Positions 24,574 through 31,500 of a stretch of DNA of 39,406 nucleotides are shown piece by piece. The DNA is from JBGTCY01 sp041748615 (GTDB taxonomy: Bacteria > Bacteroidota > Bacteroidia > Chitinophagales > CAIOSU01). The DNA is taken from the NCBI GenBank assembly GCA_041748615.1, contig JBGTCY010000253.1:1-39406 (forward strand), read 5' to 3'. Made by a program: the position numbers and the translations under genes. Position 1 is the first letter of the stretch; each line of letters opens with the position of its first letter. Under the pieces are notes generated by a model. It saw only the letters and a program-made list of their open reading frames with translations. It made no database searches and was not told the origin of the DNA.

Positions 24574-25809
24574 CTATACAACTCGCATTTCATTTACAAT
24601 TAAAACATCGGCCCACTCGAATCCTTTTTTTGTTAAATGATACACAATTCCTTTTTCCTTTCCGTCACTATCTTTTAACAAACCTTTTTCGATTAACTCA
24701 CTAATAGCATGAACCCAAACTGCTTTTTCTTTTGGATCTTTTTTGATTTCTGCGTTAAATACGTCTCTGCGATTGCTGGTTAATCTTTTAAATTTTCCGA
24801 ATTGGCTTATGTATAAAAGTTGTCCATCTTTATCTTTTGAAACAACATTCAATATCTTACACGCTTCATTGGAAAGCTCTGCTAACTGATCTAAAGTGGA
24901 AAGTTGGACAATGCTTGATGGCTCAAAATAAATACCCTTATCTCTGAACATCATGACAAGAGGCTGTGAATACTTCTTTCCGTTCTCATCTTTGTAATTG
25001 AAGATTATTTTGTCTGTTACCAGCGTGCCTTGCTGCTTTGTTTGTGAAAAACGAAATTCAAAACAACCACCTGTTGCTAAATTTTTAGGTTTATTCGTTA
25101 TGTTGAATGAAAATATCCCTTGACTCTGATTTGAATCAATAGACAAGTCATATAAATCGCTTCCTACGTTTTCAATCGTGACAAAATACTCGCTTGAAAA
25201 CATGTAACGTTGATCTTTTACTTTTAAACTTGGCTTGTTAGAGTTTTGAAGATTCTGAAGTTTCTGGGAAATTGAGTCATTGGTAGATTCCCTTAATCTT
25301 GCTTCAAAAGCATTTTTTAGGTCGTCAGCATTTCCAGTCTCACTTTTCGCTCCATGACGAAAGTAAATAGTTCCTTGACCAAATGCTGTCTTTTGTTTTC
25401 CTCCATCAATTGGATACGTTCCCGGTTTTTCAAAAACCAACGGTATTTTAATACCCTGGATTATTAAACCCGCTAGTTTATTGTCCTCTTTTATTACTAC
25501 TTCAATTTGAAAATCTTCAAAAACTGTTCTTGTATAGCTACCAATTTTCCCTGATACTAAAGATGGGTCTAATGATAATATTTTACTACAATCGAACCCA
25601 CTTGGTGTTCCATCACTCCTTAACCCAAACACTATAATTCCCCCGCCAGAATTAGCCATAGCAACAACATCCTTTATTACTTCACACCATTCTCCTTTTG
25701 AATCAACATCAAATGATTCTTTAAACTCAATATATTTTGATTCCTGTTTGGCAATTTTAGCTTCTTCAATAAGAGTTTCCTTTTTATACATAGTGATAAA
25801 GTTAGCCAT
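24574..25809 (-). CDS. Schlafen/AlbA-domain protein with C-terminal winged-helix-like region
   Basis: The 411-residue protein has an N-terminal Schlafen AlbA_2 domain: YIEFKESF with Glu28 and Lys30 (the ExK pair), then AMANSGGGIIVFGLRSDG (50-67). A central region has beta-rich composition and no family I recognise. The end (ALWVHAISELIEKGLLKDS..YHLTKKGFEWAD-like) looks like a winged helix. AlbA_2 domains occur in transcriptional regulators and in putative RNases and anti-phage proteins; which applies here is unknown. The gene is AT-rich (16 of 60 G or C at 25081-25140), in sharp contrast to the adjacent umuDC cassette, suggesting separate acquisition. ATG 25809 is used; Met7 is an alternative. 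Confidence 0.75.
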   Translation of the reverse strand: MANFITMYKKETLIEEAKIAKQESKYIEFKESFDVDSKGEWCEVIKDVVAMANSGGGIIVFGLRSDGTPSGFDCSKILSLDPSLVSGKIGSYTRTVFEDFQIEVVIKEDNKLAGLIIQGIKIPLVFEKPGTYPIDGGKQKTAFGQGTIYFRHGAKSETGNADDLKNAFEARLRESTNDSISQKLQNLQNSNKPSLKVKDQRYMFSSEYFVTIENVGSDLYDLSIDSNQSQGIFSFNITNKPKNLATGGCFEFRFSQTKQQGTLVTDKIIFNYKDENGKKYSQPLVMMFRDKGIYFEPSSIVQLSTLDQLAELSNEACKILNVVSKDKDGQLLYISQFGKFKRLTSNRRDVFNAEIKKDPKEKAVWVHAISELIEKGLLKDSDGKEKGIVYHLTKKGFEWADVLIVNEMRVV

Positions 25810-25841
25810 ACTTTATTTTAGAATTAATACCGTAGTTATCC

Positions 25842-25874
25842 CTACCCCACCACCAATTTCTTACACTTGAACTC
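25842..25874 (-). pseudogene. Short remnant resembling the 3' end of ettA
   Basis: Read on the minus strand, these bases encode EFKCKKLVVG and a TAG. The intact ettA gene ends KFRYKKLVVG and TAG. By hand, 27 of 33 bases match, in the same frame and with the same stop. The match fades beyond this stretch on both sides. It is probably a decayed duplicate of the ettA end left by a rearrangement, although the short length allows chance. Confidence 0.35.
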
Positions 25875-26099
25875 TATAATTACCTGCCTGAAACATGAAA
25901 GATGTTATGAACAGTGAATCTTCCTTTAGCGGTTTTAAAGGCAATTATACAGTTGTCAATCCGAATACATTGTAACCCACTCGATGCAAGAACAGCATCT
26001 TTGCAAAGCGCATAGCTGATGTGGGGAATCGCAAAACGGGAAATTTTACTAATGAAATGGGAAATAAACCTGCTTCCGCTTCCGGTTGAAATTCTAATT
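25875..26099. other. Intergenic stretch, nothing recognised
   Basis: Between the ettA-like remnant and the orphan small gene there is no frame with a plausible product, and no strong hairpin. The composition is mixed, and the stretch may be decayed coding sequence. Confidence 0.3.
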
Positions 26100-26363
26100 T
26101 CATTTAGCTGAAAATTTCCGGGAGAGTTTTATATTCAAGCGGGTTTTTACTCTTTCTGCAGCAACAGGTTTGCCTCCGGAAGTTCTTTCAAGATACTCTT
26201 CAAGTTCTTCATCCGTAATTTTTCGTCCGATGCCAAGCGCGATGTCTTTAGTTGAAAGCGGTTTGAATTTGGCGACTGTCATTTCTATTCCCAACTCATT
26301 AGCGAGATTTGTCAGAATACGTTCTTGTTTTTTATTTGACACCGTAACTGCGAATGTTTTCAT
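26100..26363 (-). CDS. Small antitoxin-like protein, no partner
   Basis: ATG 26363 (87 residues, MKTFAVTVSNKKQERIL) is preferred. The frame stays open to 26426, but that extension runs into a dispersed repeat (26415-26483) and gives an unlikely N-terminus. The protein is charged, with a short beta-like start and a helical, basic C-terminus (ITDEELEEYLERTSGGKP), resembling small antitoxins of type II toxin-antitoxin systems in Bacteroidota. I cannot name a family. No toxin gene lies next to it. It may be an orphan left after toxin loss. Confidence 0.5.
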   Translation of the reverse strand: MKTFAVTVSNKKQERILTNLANELGIEMTVAKFKPLSTKDIALGIGRKITDEELEEYLERTSGGKPVAAERVKTRLNIKLSRKFSAK

Positions 26364-26414
26364 GTCAACTGTTTCTACAAATCTAAATCTTTTGCCAATA
26401 GATAAAGATGAACT

Positions 26415-26483
26415 CCTGACGAGCAACGCTACTCATGCGATTTACAAACGAAACGAAATCAGTACGCGCCACCCAACCAATCT
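26415..26483 (+). repeat. Dispersed ~70-base repeat, copy 1 (inverted with respect to copy 2)
   Basis: It begins CCTGACGAGCAACGCTAC and contains GAAACGAA and TCAGTACG. It aligns by hand with the reverse complement of 28326-28393 in about 55 of 69 columns, with the first 18 bases identical. The two copies lie on opposite sides of ettA. It is non-coding and of unknown origin. Confidence 0.8.
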
Positions 26484-26493
26484 CATTCAGGGG

Positions 26494-26514
26494 ATGCCGG
26501 AACAAGTCCGGCAT
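26494..26514. repeat. REP-like palindrome
   Basis: ATGCCGGA (26494-26501), a 5-base loop and TCCGGCAT (26507-26514) form a perfect 8-bp hairpin just beyond repeat copy 1. It has no T-tract, so it is more like an extragenic palindrome than a terminator. Confidence 0.6.
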
Positions 26515-26607
26515 AATGCGCACTTGAAAGTGAGGAGTACGCCCAAATTCAAATAACAAAACTTTGAACTTTAAACATTAGACTTTAAACCCCAAACTCC
26601 CAAGCTC

Positions 26608-28272
26608 CTACCCCACTACCAACTTCTTATACCTGAATTTCTTCACATCTTCTCCCTGCCGCTGTTTCCGGTTTTCTTCGTAGTCGCTGAAGCCGCCTTC
26701 GAAATAATAGACCTGCCCTTCGCCTTCGAAGGCGAGGATGTGGGTGCACACGCGGTCGAGGAACCAGCGGTCATGAGAGATAATCACGGCACAGCCCGCG
26801 TAGTTTTCGAGCGCTTCTTCGAGGGCGCGCATGGTGTTCACATCAAGGTCGTTGGTCGGTTCGTCTAACAGCAGCACGTTGGCTTCTTCGCGCAGCGTGA
26901 GGGCGAGATGGAGGCGATTGCGCTCACCGCCAGAAAGTACCTTCACCTTCTTTTGCTGGTCAGCGCCATTGAAGTTGAATCGCCCGACATATCCGCGCGA
27001 ATTCATTTTGAGTTTGCCCAGCACAATCCACTCATCGGTGTTACTGATGACTTCCCACACGGTTTTTTCAGGGTCAATGTTGGTGTGCTCCTGGTCAACA
27101 TAAGAGATTTTTACGGTGGGTCCGGTTTCGAAAGAGCCGCTGTCGGGTTTCATTTCGCCCATTATCAATCTGAACAATGTCGTTTTTCCCGCACCGTTTG
27201 GTCCGATAATTCCCACGATGCCGCCCTGCGGAAGGCTGAAGTTGAGATTCTCGTATAACAATTTATCGCCAAAGCTCTTCGACACGTTTTTCGCTTCGAT
27301 GACTTTCGCGCCCAAACGAGGTCCGGGTGGAATGTAGATTTCCAACTGCTCATCTTTTTTCGTCACATCTTCCGTGAGCATCTTTTCATAGTTCGCCATG
27401 CGCGCCTTCCCTTTCGCCTGTCTTCCTTTTTGCCCCATGCGCGACCATTCCAATTCGCGTTGCAGCATCTTCTGGCGTTTGGTTTCCGATTTCTCTTCCT
27501 GGCGCAGGCGCTCTTGTTTTTGTTCCAGCCACGAGGTATAGTTGCCCTTCCACGGGATGCCCTTGCCCGCATCAAGCTCCAGAATCCAGCCCGCAACATT
27601 GTCTAAGAAATAACGATCGTGCGTCACGCAAATCACCGTGCCGGGATATTGCTCCAAATGATGCTCAAGCCACAATACCGACTCGGCATCAAGGTGGTTG
27701 GTCGGTTCGTCCAATAGTAAAATATCAGGTTCCTGCAACAGCAGGCGGCACAGCGCCACCCTCCGCTTTTCACCGCCTGAAAGATTTTTAATCAGCGCTT
27801 CCGGCTCCGGACATTGCAGGGCATCCATCGCGCGATGCAACACGGTGTCAATTTCCCACGCGTTTGCCGCGTCAATTTTATCTTGCAGCACACCCATACG
27901 CTCCATCAGTCTTTCCTGGTCGGCATCAGGGTCGCTGAATTTTTCGGTCACTTTATTGTATTCATCGAGCATGTCGAGAATCTCCTTTTTACCTTCGCGC
28001 ACCACTTCCATCACGGTTTTCGAGGAGTCGAGCTTCGGCTCCTGCTCAAGAATGCCTACTGAATAATTGCGGCTGAAATCAATTTTACCCTGGTAGTTAT
28101 CATCCAATCCGGCAATAATTTTCATCAGCGTGGATTTACCCGAACCGTTCATCCCGATGATGCCGATTTTAGCGCCATAGTAAAACGAGAGATAAATATC
28201 TTTCAGAATTTGTTTGTTGGGCGGCACCGTCTTGCTGACGCCCACCATTGAAAAAATGATTTCTTTAGACAT
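26608..28272 (-). CDS. ettA: ABC-F ATPase EttA (energy-dependent translational throttle)
   Basis: This 554-residue soluble protein has two ABC ATPase domains without membrane segments. Walker A motifs are GMNGSGKST and GPNGAGKTT. Signature motifs are LSGGEKRRVALC and LSGGERNRLHLA. Walker B stretches are LLLDEPTNHLD and LLLDEPTNDLD. A charged linker and an arm insertion are present, and the length fits EttA. EttA binds the ribosomal E site and gates the start of elongation according to ATP/ADP ratio. The gene lies between two inverted copies of a dispersed repeat, and a fragment like its 3' end lies 0.7 kb away. Confidence 0.95.
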   Translation of the reverse strand: MSKEIIFSMVGVSKTVPPNKQILKDIYLSFYYGAKIGIIGMNGSGKSTLMKIIAGLDDNYQGKIDFSRNYSVGILEQEPKLDSSKTVMEVVREGKKEILDMLDEYNKVTEKFSDPDADQERLMERMGVLQDKIDAANAWEIDTVLHRAMDALQCPEPEALIKNLSGGEKRRVALCRLLLQEPDILLLDEPTNHLDAESVLWLEHHLEQYPGTVICVTHDRYFLDNVAGWILELDAGKGIPWKGNYTSWLEQKQERLRQEEKSETKRQKMLQRELEWSRMGQKGRQAKGKARMANYEKMLTEDVTKKDEQLEIYIPPGPRLGAKVIEAKNVSKSFGDKLLYENLNFSLPQGGIVGIIGPNGAGKTTLFRLIMGEMKPDSGSFETGPTVKISYVDQEHTNIDPEKTVWEVISNTDEWIVLGKLKMNSRGYVGRFNFNGADQQKKVKVLSGGERNRLHLALTLREEANVLLLDEPTNDLDVNTMRALEEALENYAGCAVIISHDRWFLDRVCTHILAFEGEGQVYYFEGGFSDYEENRKQRQGEDVKKFRYKKLVVG

Positions 28273-28325
28273 AGTTTTTTGAAAAATTGAGGGTGCGAAG
28301 ATAAGAAGAAGTGTCTGTTCGTGAA

Positions 28326-28393
28326 AGATTGTTTAGTGGCCCGTACTGACTTCGTTTCTTGATTACCTCGCACTGGTAGCGTTGCTCGTCAGG
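28326..28393 (-). repeat. Dispersed ~70-base repeat, copy 2
   Basis: This is the reverse-complement partner of 26415-26483, at about 80 percent identity by hand alignment, with GTAGCGTTGCTCGTCAGG at its right end identical to the complement of copy 1. It lies about 50 bases upstream of the ettA start, so it may also overlap the ettA promoter. Confidence 0.8.
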
Positions 28394-28468
28394 GGTTTAA
28401 ACTATCCTGAGCATTTTTCCCTACCTTTCAACAAAGTTTAAACGACTCAGCCGTTTTTTTAATGATGG

Positions 28469-28882
28469 TTACAATCCAATCTTTTCGTAAAACTTTCCCA
28501 AAGGAATAATTACAATTTTTGGAGAACGAAGCTTTTTCAGGATGTTGAAACCTTTATCGTTCGTGACCAGAACGGAGCGGGTTTGATGCGCCATGTCAAC
28601 AAGAAAATTGTCCTTGTAATAATTCAGTAAACGGTAGCGTTTCTCATGCTCAAAATTCTCAGTGATGCTTTTTATCGCTTCCACATATTTATCCGTTTTA
28701 TATGGAAGCATCTTTTTAATTTCAGGATGCTTTGAGTGGATGTCCTTAAACTCGCTGATTAGCTCGGAGGATGAGAAAATCAGGATGTCTTTTTCGATAA
28801 TCCTTTCAATAATTTCATCAAAAATTTTCTAGTAGAAAATAGAAACCCATCCATTGGTGTCTATCACGAATCTTTCTTCCAT
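28469..28882 (-). pseudogene. PIN-domain toxin with internal amber codon
   Basis: ATG 28882 gives MEERFVIDTNGWVSIFY, the PIN-domain N-terminus with the catalytic Asp in VIDTN, then TAG at codon 18 (28829-28831). The same frame continues without further stops through KIFDEIIERIIEKDILIFSS, SELISEF (second acidic residue), NYYKDNFLVDMA and VTNDKGF (the remaining acidic cluster) to 28469. Family members normally have a few more residues (such as a GKK loop) at the stop, so a small deletion may be involved too. The toxin is therefore probably dead, although a C-terminal fragment could restart at the ATG at 28711. Its antitoxin gene overlaps the start by 19 bases. Confidence 0.8.
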
Positions 28883-29094
28883 TTTTTCTTCCGGTATTCG
28901 TGAATCATGTCTGCGATTTCATCATCCGTGAACATCTGCTTTGGCTTTTTTCCGGAGTCTAATTTCCGCGCAAGCTTTCGCGCTTTCATCAATTTAAGAT
29001 TGCGGAGAATTCGCCTCTGGTCTTTAGTCGGCAATTCTTCCACGATGGTCAATATCTCTGAAATTGTAAAATTAGAAGTGTTGAAAAATGTCAT
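28864..29094 (-). CDS. Antitoxin partner of the broken PIN toxin
   Basis: The 76-residue protein begins MTFFNTSNFTISEILTIVEELP, with a helical, strongly basic middle (RNLKLMKARKLARKL) and an acidic TDDEIADMIHEY segment. It overlaps the toxin start, the usual arrangement of type II antitoxin-PIN toxin pairs. By length, position and the toxin it precedes, it should bind the toxin and repress its own promoter. I do not recognise a named family. Confidence 0.65.
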   Translation of the reverse strand: MTFFNTSNFTISEILTIVEELPTKDQRRILRNLKLMKARKLARKLDSGKKPKQMFTDDEIADMIHEYRKKKWKKDS

Positions 29095-29200
29095 ATAATT
29101 AAAGATAATTCATTTTTTTACAAGCTAATTGACTTAACATAGAGAAGATTCCCCCTCTTCCACTTCAAACTTTATTAATTTCGGCTGAAAATAAAATCTT

Positions 29201-30409
29201 GTGAAGATTTCTCTATTGATTCTCCTCTCTCTCTTTCATTTTTCCTGCAACAGCAACACTCCAAACCGCTCCGAAAATAAAAATCAGGAACGGCTGACAG
29301 TTGGCGCTGAACGGTTTGAACAATACCTGCCATTACTCAAAAACAAAAAAGTGGGGATGGTGGTCAATCACAGTTCGCTGGTAGGCGCGGAAAATCCCGG
29401 AGTTCATCTTGTAGATACGCTGCTGAAACTGCAGGTCGCGGTGACGAAAATTTTTACCCCGGAACATGGCTTTCGCGGCACGGCTGATGCCGGTGAAAAA
29501 GTAAAAGGCGGTGTTGACAAAAGAACCGGCTTGCCCATCGTTTCACTATATGGCGCAAAGAAGAAACCCGCTCCCGAAGACTTCAGCGACCTCGATATTT
29601 TGATTTTTGACATTCAGGATGTGGGGGCGCGGTTTTACACTTACATCTCTACCATGCACTACGTGATGGAAGCCTGTGCTGAAAATAACAAACCTCTCAT
29701 TGTGCTCGACCGCCCGAATCCAAATGGCTTTTATGTGGATGGTCCGGTGTTGGATACGGCTTATCGTTCCTTTGTCGGGATGCACCCCGTGCCGGTAGTG
29801 CACGGCATGACGGTTGGTGAATATGCTCAAATGCTCAATGGTGAAAAATGGCTAAGCAATGGCGTTCAATGCGCTTTGACGGTAATTTCATGCCTCGGTT
29901 ATGACCATCACACTTTATATAATGTGCGGGTAAAGCCTTCACCGAATCTGCCTAACATGCTTTCCATTTATTTGTATCCCTCCTTGTGTTTTTTTGAAGG
30001 AACCGGATTCAGTGTGGGGCGCGGTACTGACAAACCGTTTCAGGTTGTTGGTCATCCTGCATTGACAGGACGCGGATACAACTTCACTCCGCAGAGTATG
30101 GAAGGAGCTAAAGAACCACCTCACAAAGGCGTGACTTGTTACGGCATTGACCTTTCCACCTATCAAAAAGATTATTTCATTGAAAAAAAAGCCCTCAACC
30201 TGCATTGGTTGATTGAGTTTTATCAAAAATTCCCGGAGAAAGAAAAATTCTTCAATTCCTTTTTTGAAAAGTTAGCCGGCAATGCTGAACTGCGAAAACA
30301 AATTCGTGACGGGAAAACCGAGGACGAGATTCGCTATTCCTGGATGAATGAATTGGAATCCTTTAAAATGCTCAGAAAAAAGTATTTGCTTTACCGCGAT
30401 TTTGAGTGA
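29201..30409 (+). CDS. namZ: DUF1343/NamZ-family exo-N-acetylmuramidase, lipoprotein
   Basis: The 402-residue protein begins at GTG 29201 with a lipoprotein signal ending FHFSC (Cys16). The DUF1343 blocks are present: GMVVNHSSLVG, FTPEHGFRGTADAGEKV, SLYGAKKKP, LIFDIQDVGARFYTYISTM, LDRPNP and FEGTGFSVGRGTDKPFQ. Family members (B. subtilis NamZ/YbbC) release MurNAc from the non-reducing ends of peptidoglycan fragments. This fits a recycling or scavenging role in the periplasm, like that of Mpl elsewhere in the window. fmt follows after 25 bases. Confidence 0.9.
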   Translation: MKISLLILLSLFHFSCNSNTPNRSENKNQERLTVGAERFEQYLPLLKNKKVGMVVNHSSLVGAENPGVHLVDTLLKLQVAVTKIFTPEHGFRGTADAGEKVKGGVDKRTGLPIVSLYGAKKKPAPEDFSDLDILIFDIQDVGARFYTYISTMHYVMEACAENNKPLIVLDRPNPNGFYVDGPVLDTAYRSFVGMHPVPVVHGMTVGEYAQMLNGEKWLSNGVQCALTVISCLGYDHHTLYNVRVKPSPNLPNMLSIYLYPSLCFFEGTGFSVGRGTDKPFQVVGHPALTGRGYNFTPQSMEGAKEPPHKGVTCYGIDLSTYQKDYFIEKKALNLHWLIEFYQKFPEKEKFFNSFFEKLAGNAELRKQIRDGKTEDEIRYSWMNELESFKMLRKKYLLYRDFE

Positions 30410-30434
30410 ATGCTCCTTCGATAAATAAATATTC

Positions 30435-31343
30435 ATGCGTTTGATTTTTATGGGAACACCGGAGTTTGCGGTTCCCTCTTTAGCAATTCTGTTGAAAAAC
30501 GGTTTTGAAATAGCCGCTGTCGTTACCGCTCCCGATAAGCCCGCGGGCAGGGGATTGAAGCTTTCCCAATCACCCGTCAAACTGTTTGCACAAACGCATC
30601 AGTTGAATATTTTGCAACCGGTGAAACTGCGGGATGAATCATTCCTGAAAGAATTGCAAACCCTTCAGCCGGATGCGATGGTGGTGGTCGCGTTTCGCAT
30701 GTTACCCGAACAGGTGTGGAGCTTGCCGCCTCAGGGAACTATTAATCTGCACGCTTCCCTCCTGCCCGATTATCGCGGTGCCGCTCCGATTAATCATGCC
30801 ATCATCAATGGTGAAACCGAAACCGGACTGACCACTTTTTTTATTGAAAAAGAAATTGACACGGGACAGTTAATCTTTCAAAAAAAAATCAATATTTCAC
30901 CGGATGAAACTGCCGGAGAACTGCATGACAGGATGATGTTTGAAGGCGCAGAACTTGTTTTAAAAACCATGAACGCCATCCGGGCAGGGAATGCCCCTCG
31001 CCTGCCGCAACCGAAAACAGGCTCAGAAAAAATCGCACCCAAACTTACGCGTGAAGGTTGCCGGATAAACTGGACGTTGCCAGCTCACAATATTTATAAC
31101 TTCATTCGCGGTTTATCACCCTATCCTTGCGCCTGGACAATGTTGGAAAATAAAGTTTTAAAAATATTCAGAGCGCAATTGCAACTTGAACATCATTCCA
31201 TCACTCCCGGAAAAATATTTATCAATAAACATGAATTTAAAATAGCTGCAACAGACGGATTTATTCACCCGCTTGAAGTTCAACTTGAAGGTAGAAAAAG
31301 AATGGCTGTGAAAGACTTTTTAGCCGGCTTAGCAGGTAAATGA
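30435..31343 (+). CDS. fmt: Methionyl-tRNA formyltransferase
   Basis: The 302-residue protein starts MRLIFMGTPEFAVPSL. The catalytic region NLHASLLPDYRGAAPIN has Asn104 and His106, followed by an EIDTGQ motif with the catalytic Asp. The C-terminal OB-like domain (GLSPYPCAWTM) binds the acceptor stem. The enzyme formylates Met-tRNA for initiation using 10-formyl-THF. The length is standard. It lies 25 bases downstream of the namZ gene. Confidence 0.97.
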   Translation: MRLIFMGTPEFAVPSLAILLKNGFEIAAVVTAPDKPAGRGLKLSQSPVKLFAQTHQLNILQPVKLRDESFLKELQTLQPDAMVVVAFRMLPEQVWSLPPQGTINLHASLLPDYRGAAPINHAIINGETETGLTTFFIEKEIDTGQLIFQKKINISPDETAGELHDRMMFEGAELVLKTMNAIRAGNAPRLPQPKTGSEKIAPKLTREGCRINWTLPAHNIYNFIRGLSPYPCAWTMLENKVLKIFRAQLQLEHHSITPGKIFINKHEFKIAATDGFIHPLEVQLEGRKRMAVKDFLAGLAGK

Positions 31344-31424
31344 AATATTTTTTTACCATTAAAAATCCGACAATATTGCCTATAAAATATTGTTGACAAA
31401 AAAATTACAGGGATTTTTTTGTAC

Positions 31425-31432
31425 TACATTTG
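31425..31432 (+). promoter_or_regulatory. Candidate -7 box for the T9SS PKD-domain gene
   Basis: TACATTTG fits TAnnTTTG, 68 bases upstream of the ATG. A TTGAC lies about 30 bases further upstream, which is farther than the usual -33 spacing. Confidence 0.4.
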
Positions 31433-31500
31433 AAATAAAGCTATAAAGTTGTAGTTTTACGCCTTCTTTTTAAAAACCTTAAACAAATAAACAAAACATC

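Noticed and set aside
26560..26607. AAACTTT-GAACTTTAAAC-like run as a repeat array
   Set aside because: The units are irregular and AT-rich, without constant spacing, so they do not qualify as a CRISPR or tandem repeat.
28430..28462. Hairpin AAACG..CGTTT followed by T run as a terminator
   Set aside because: The stem is only 5 bp, weak, and no plus-strand gene ends here. The nearest minus-strand gene ends on the other side in the wrong orientation.
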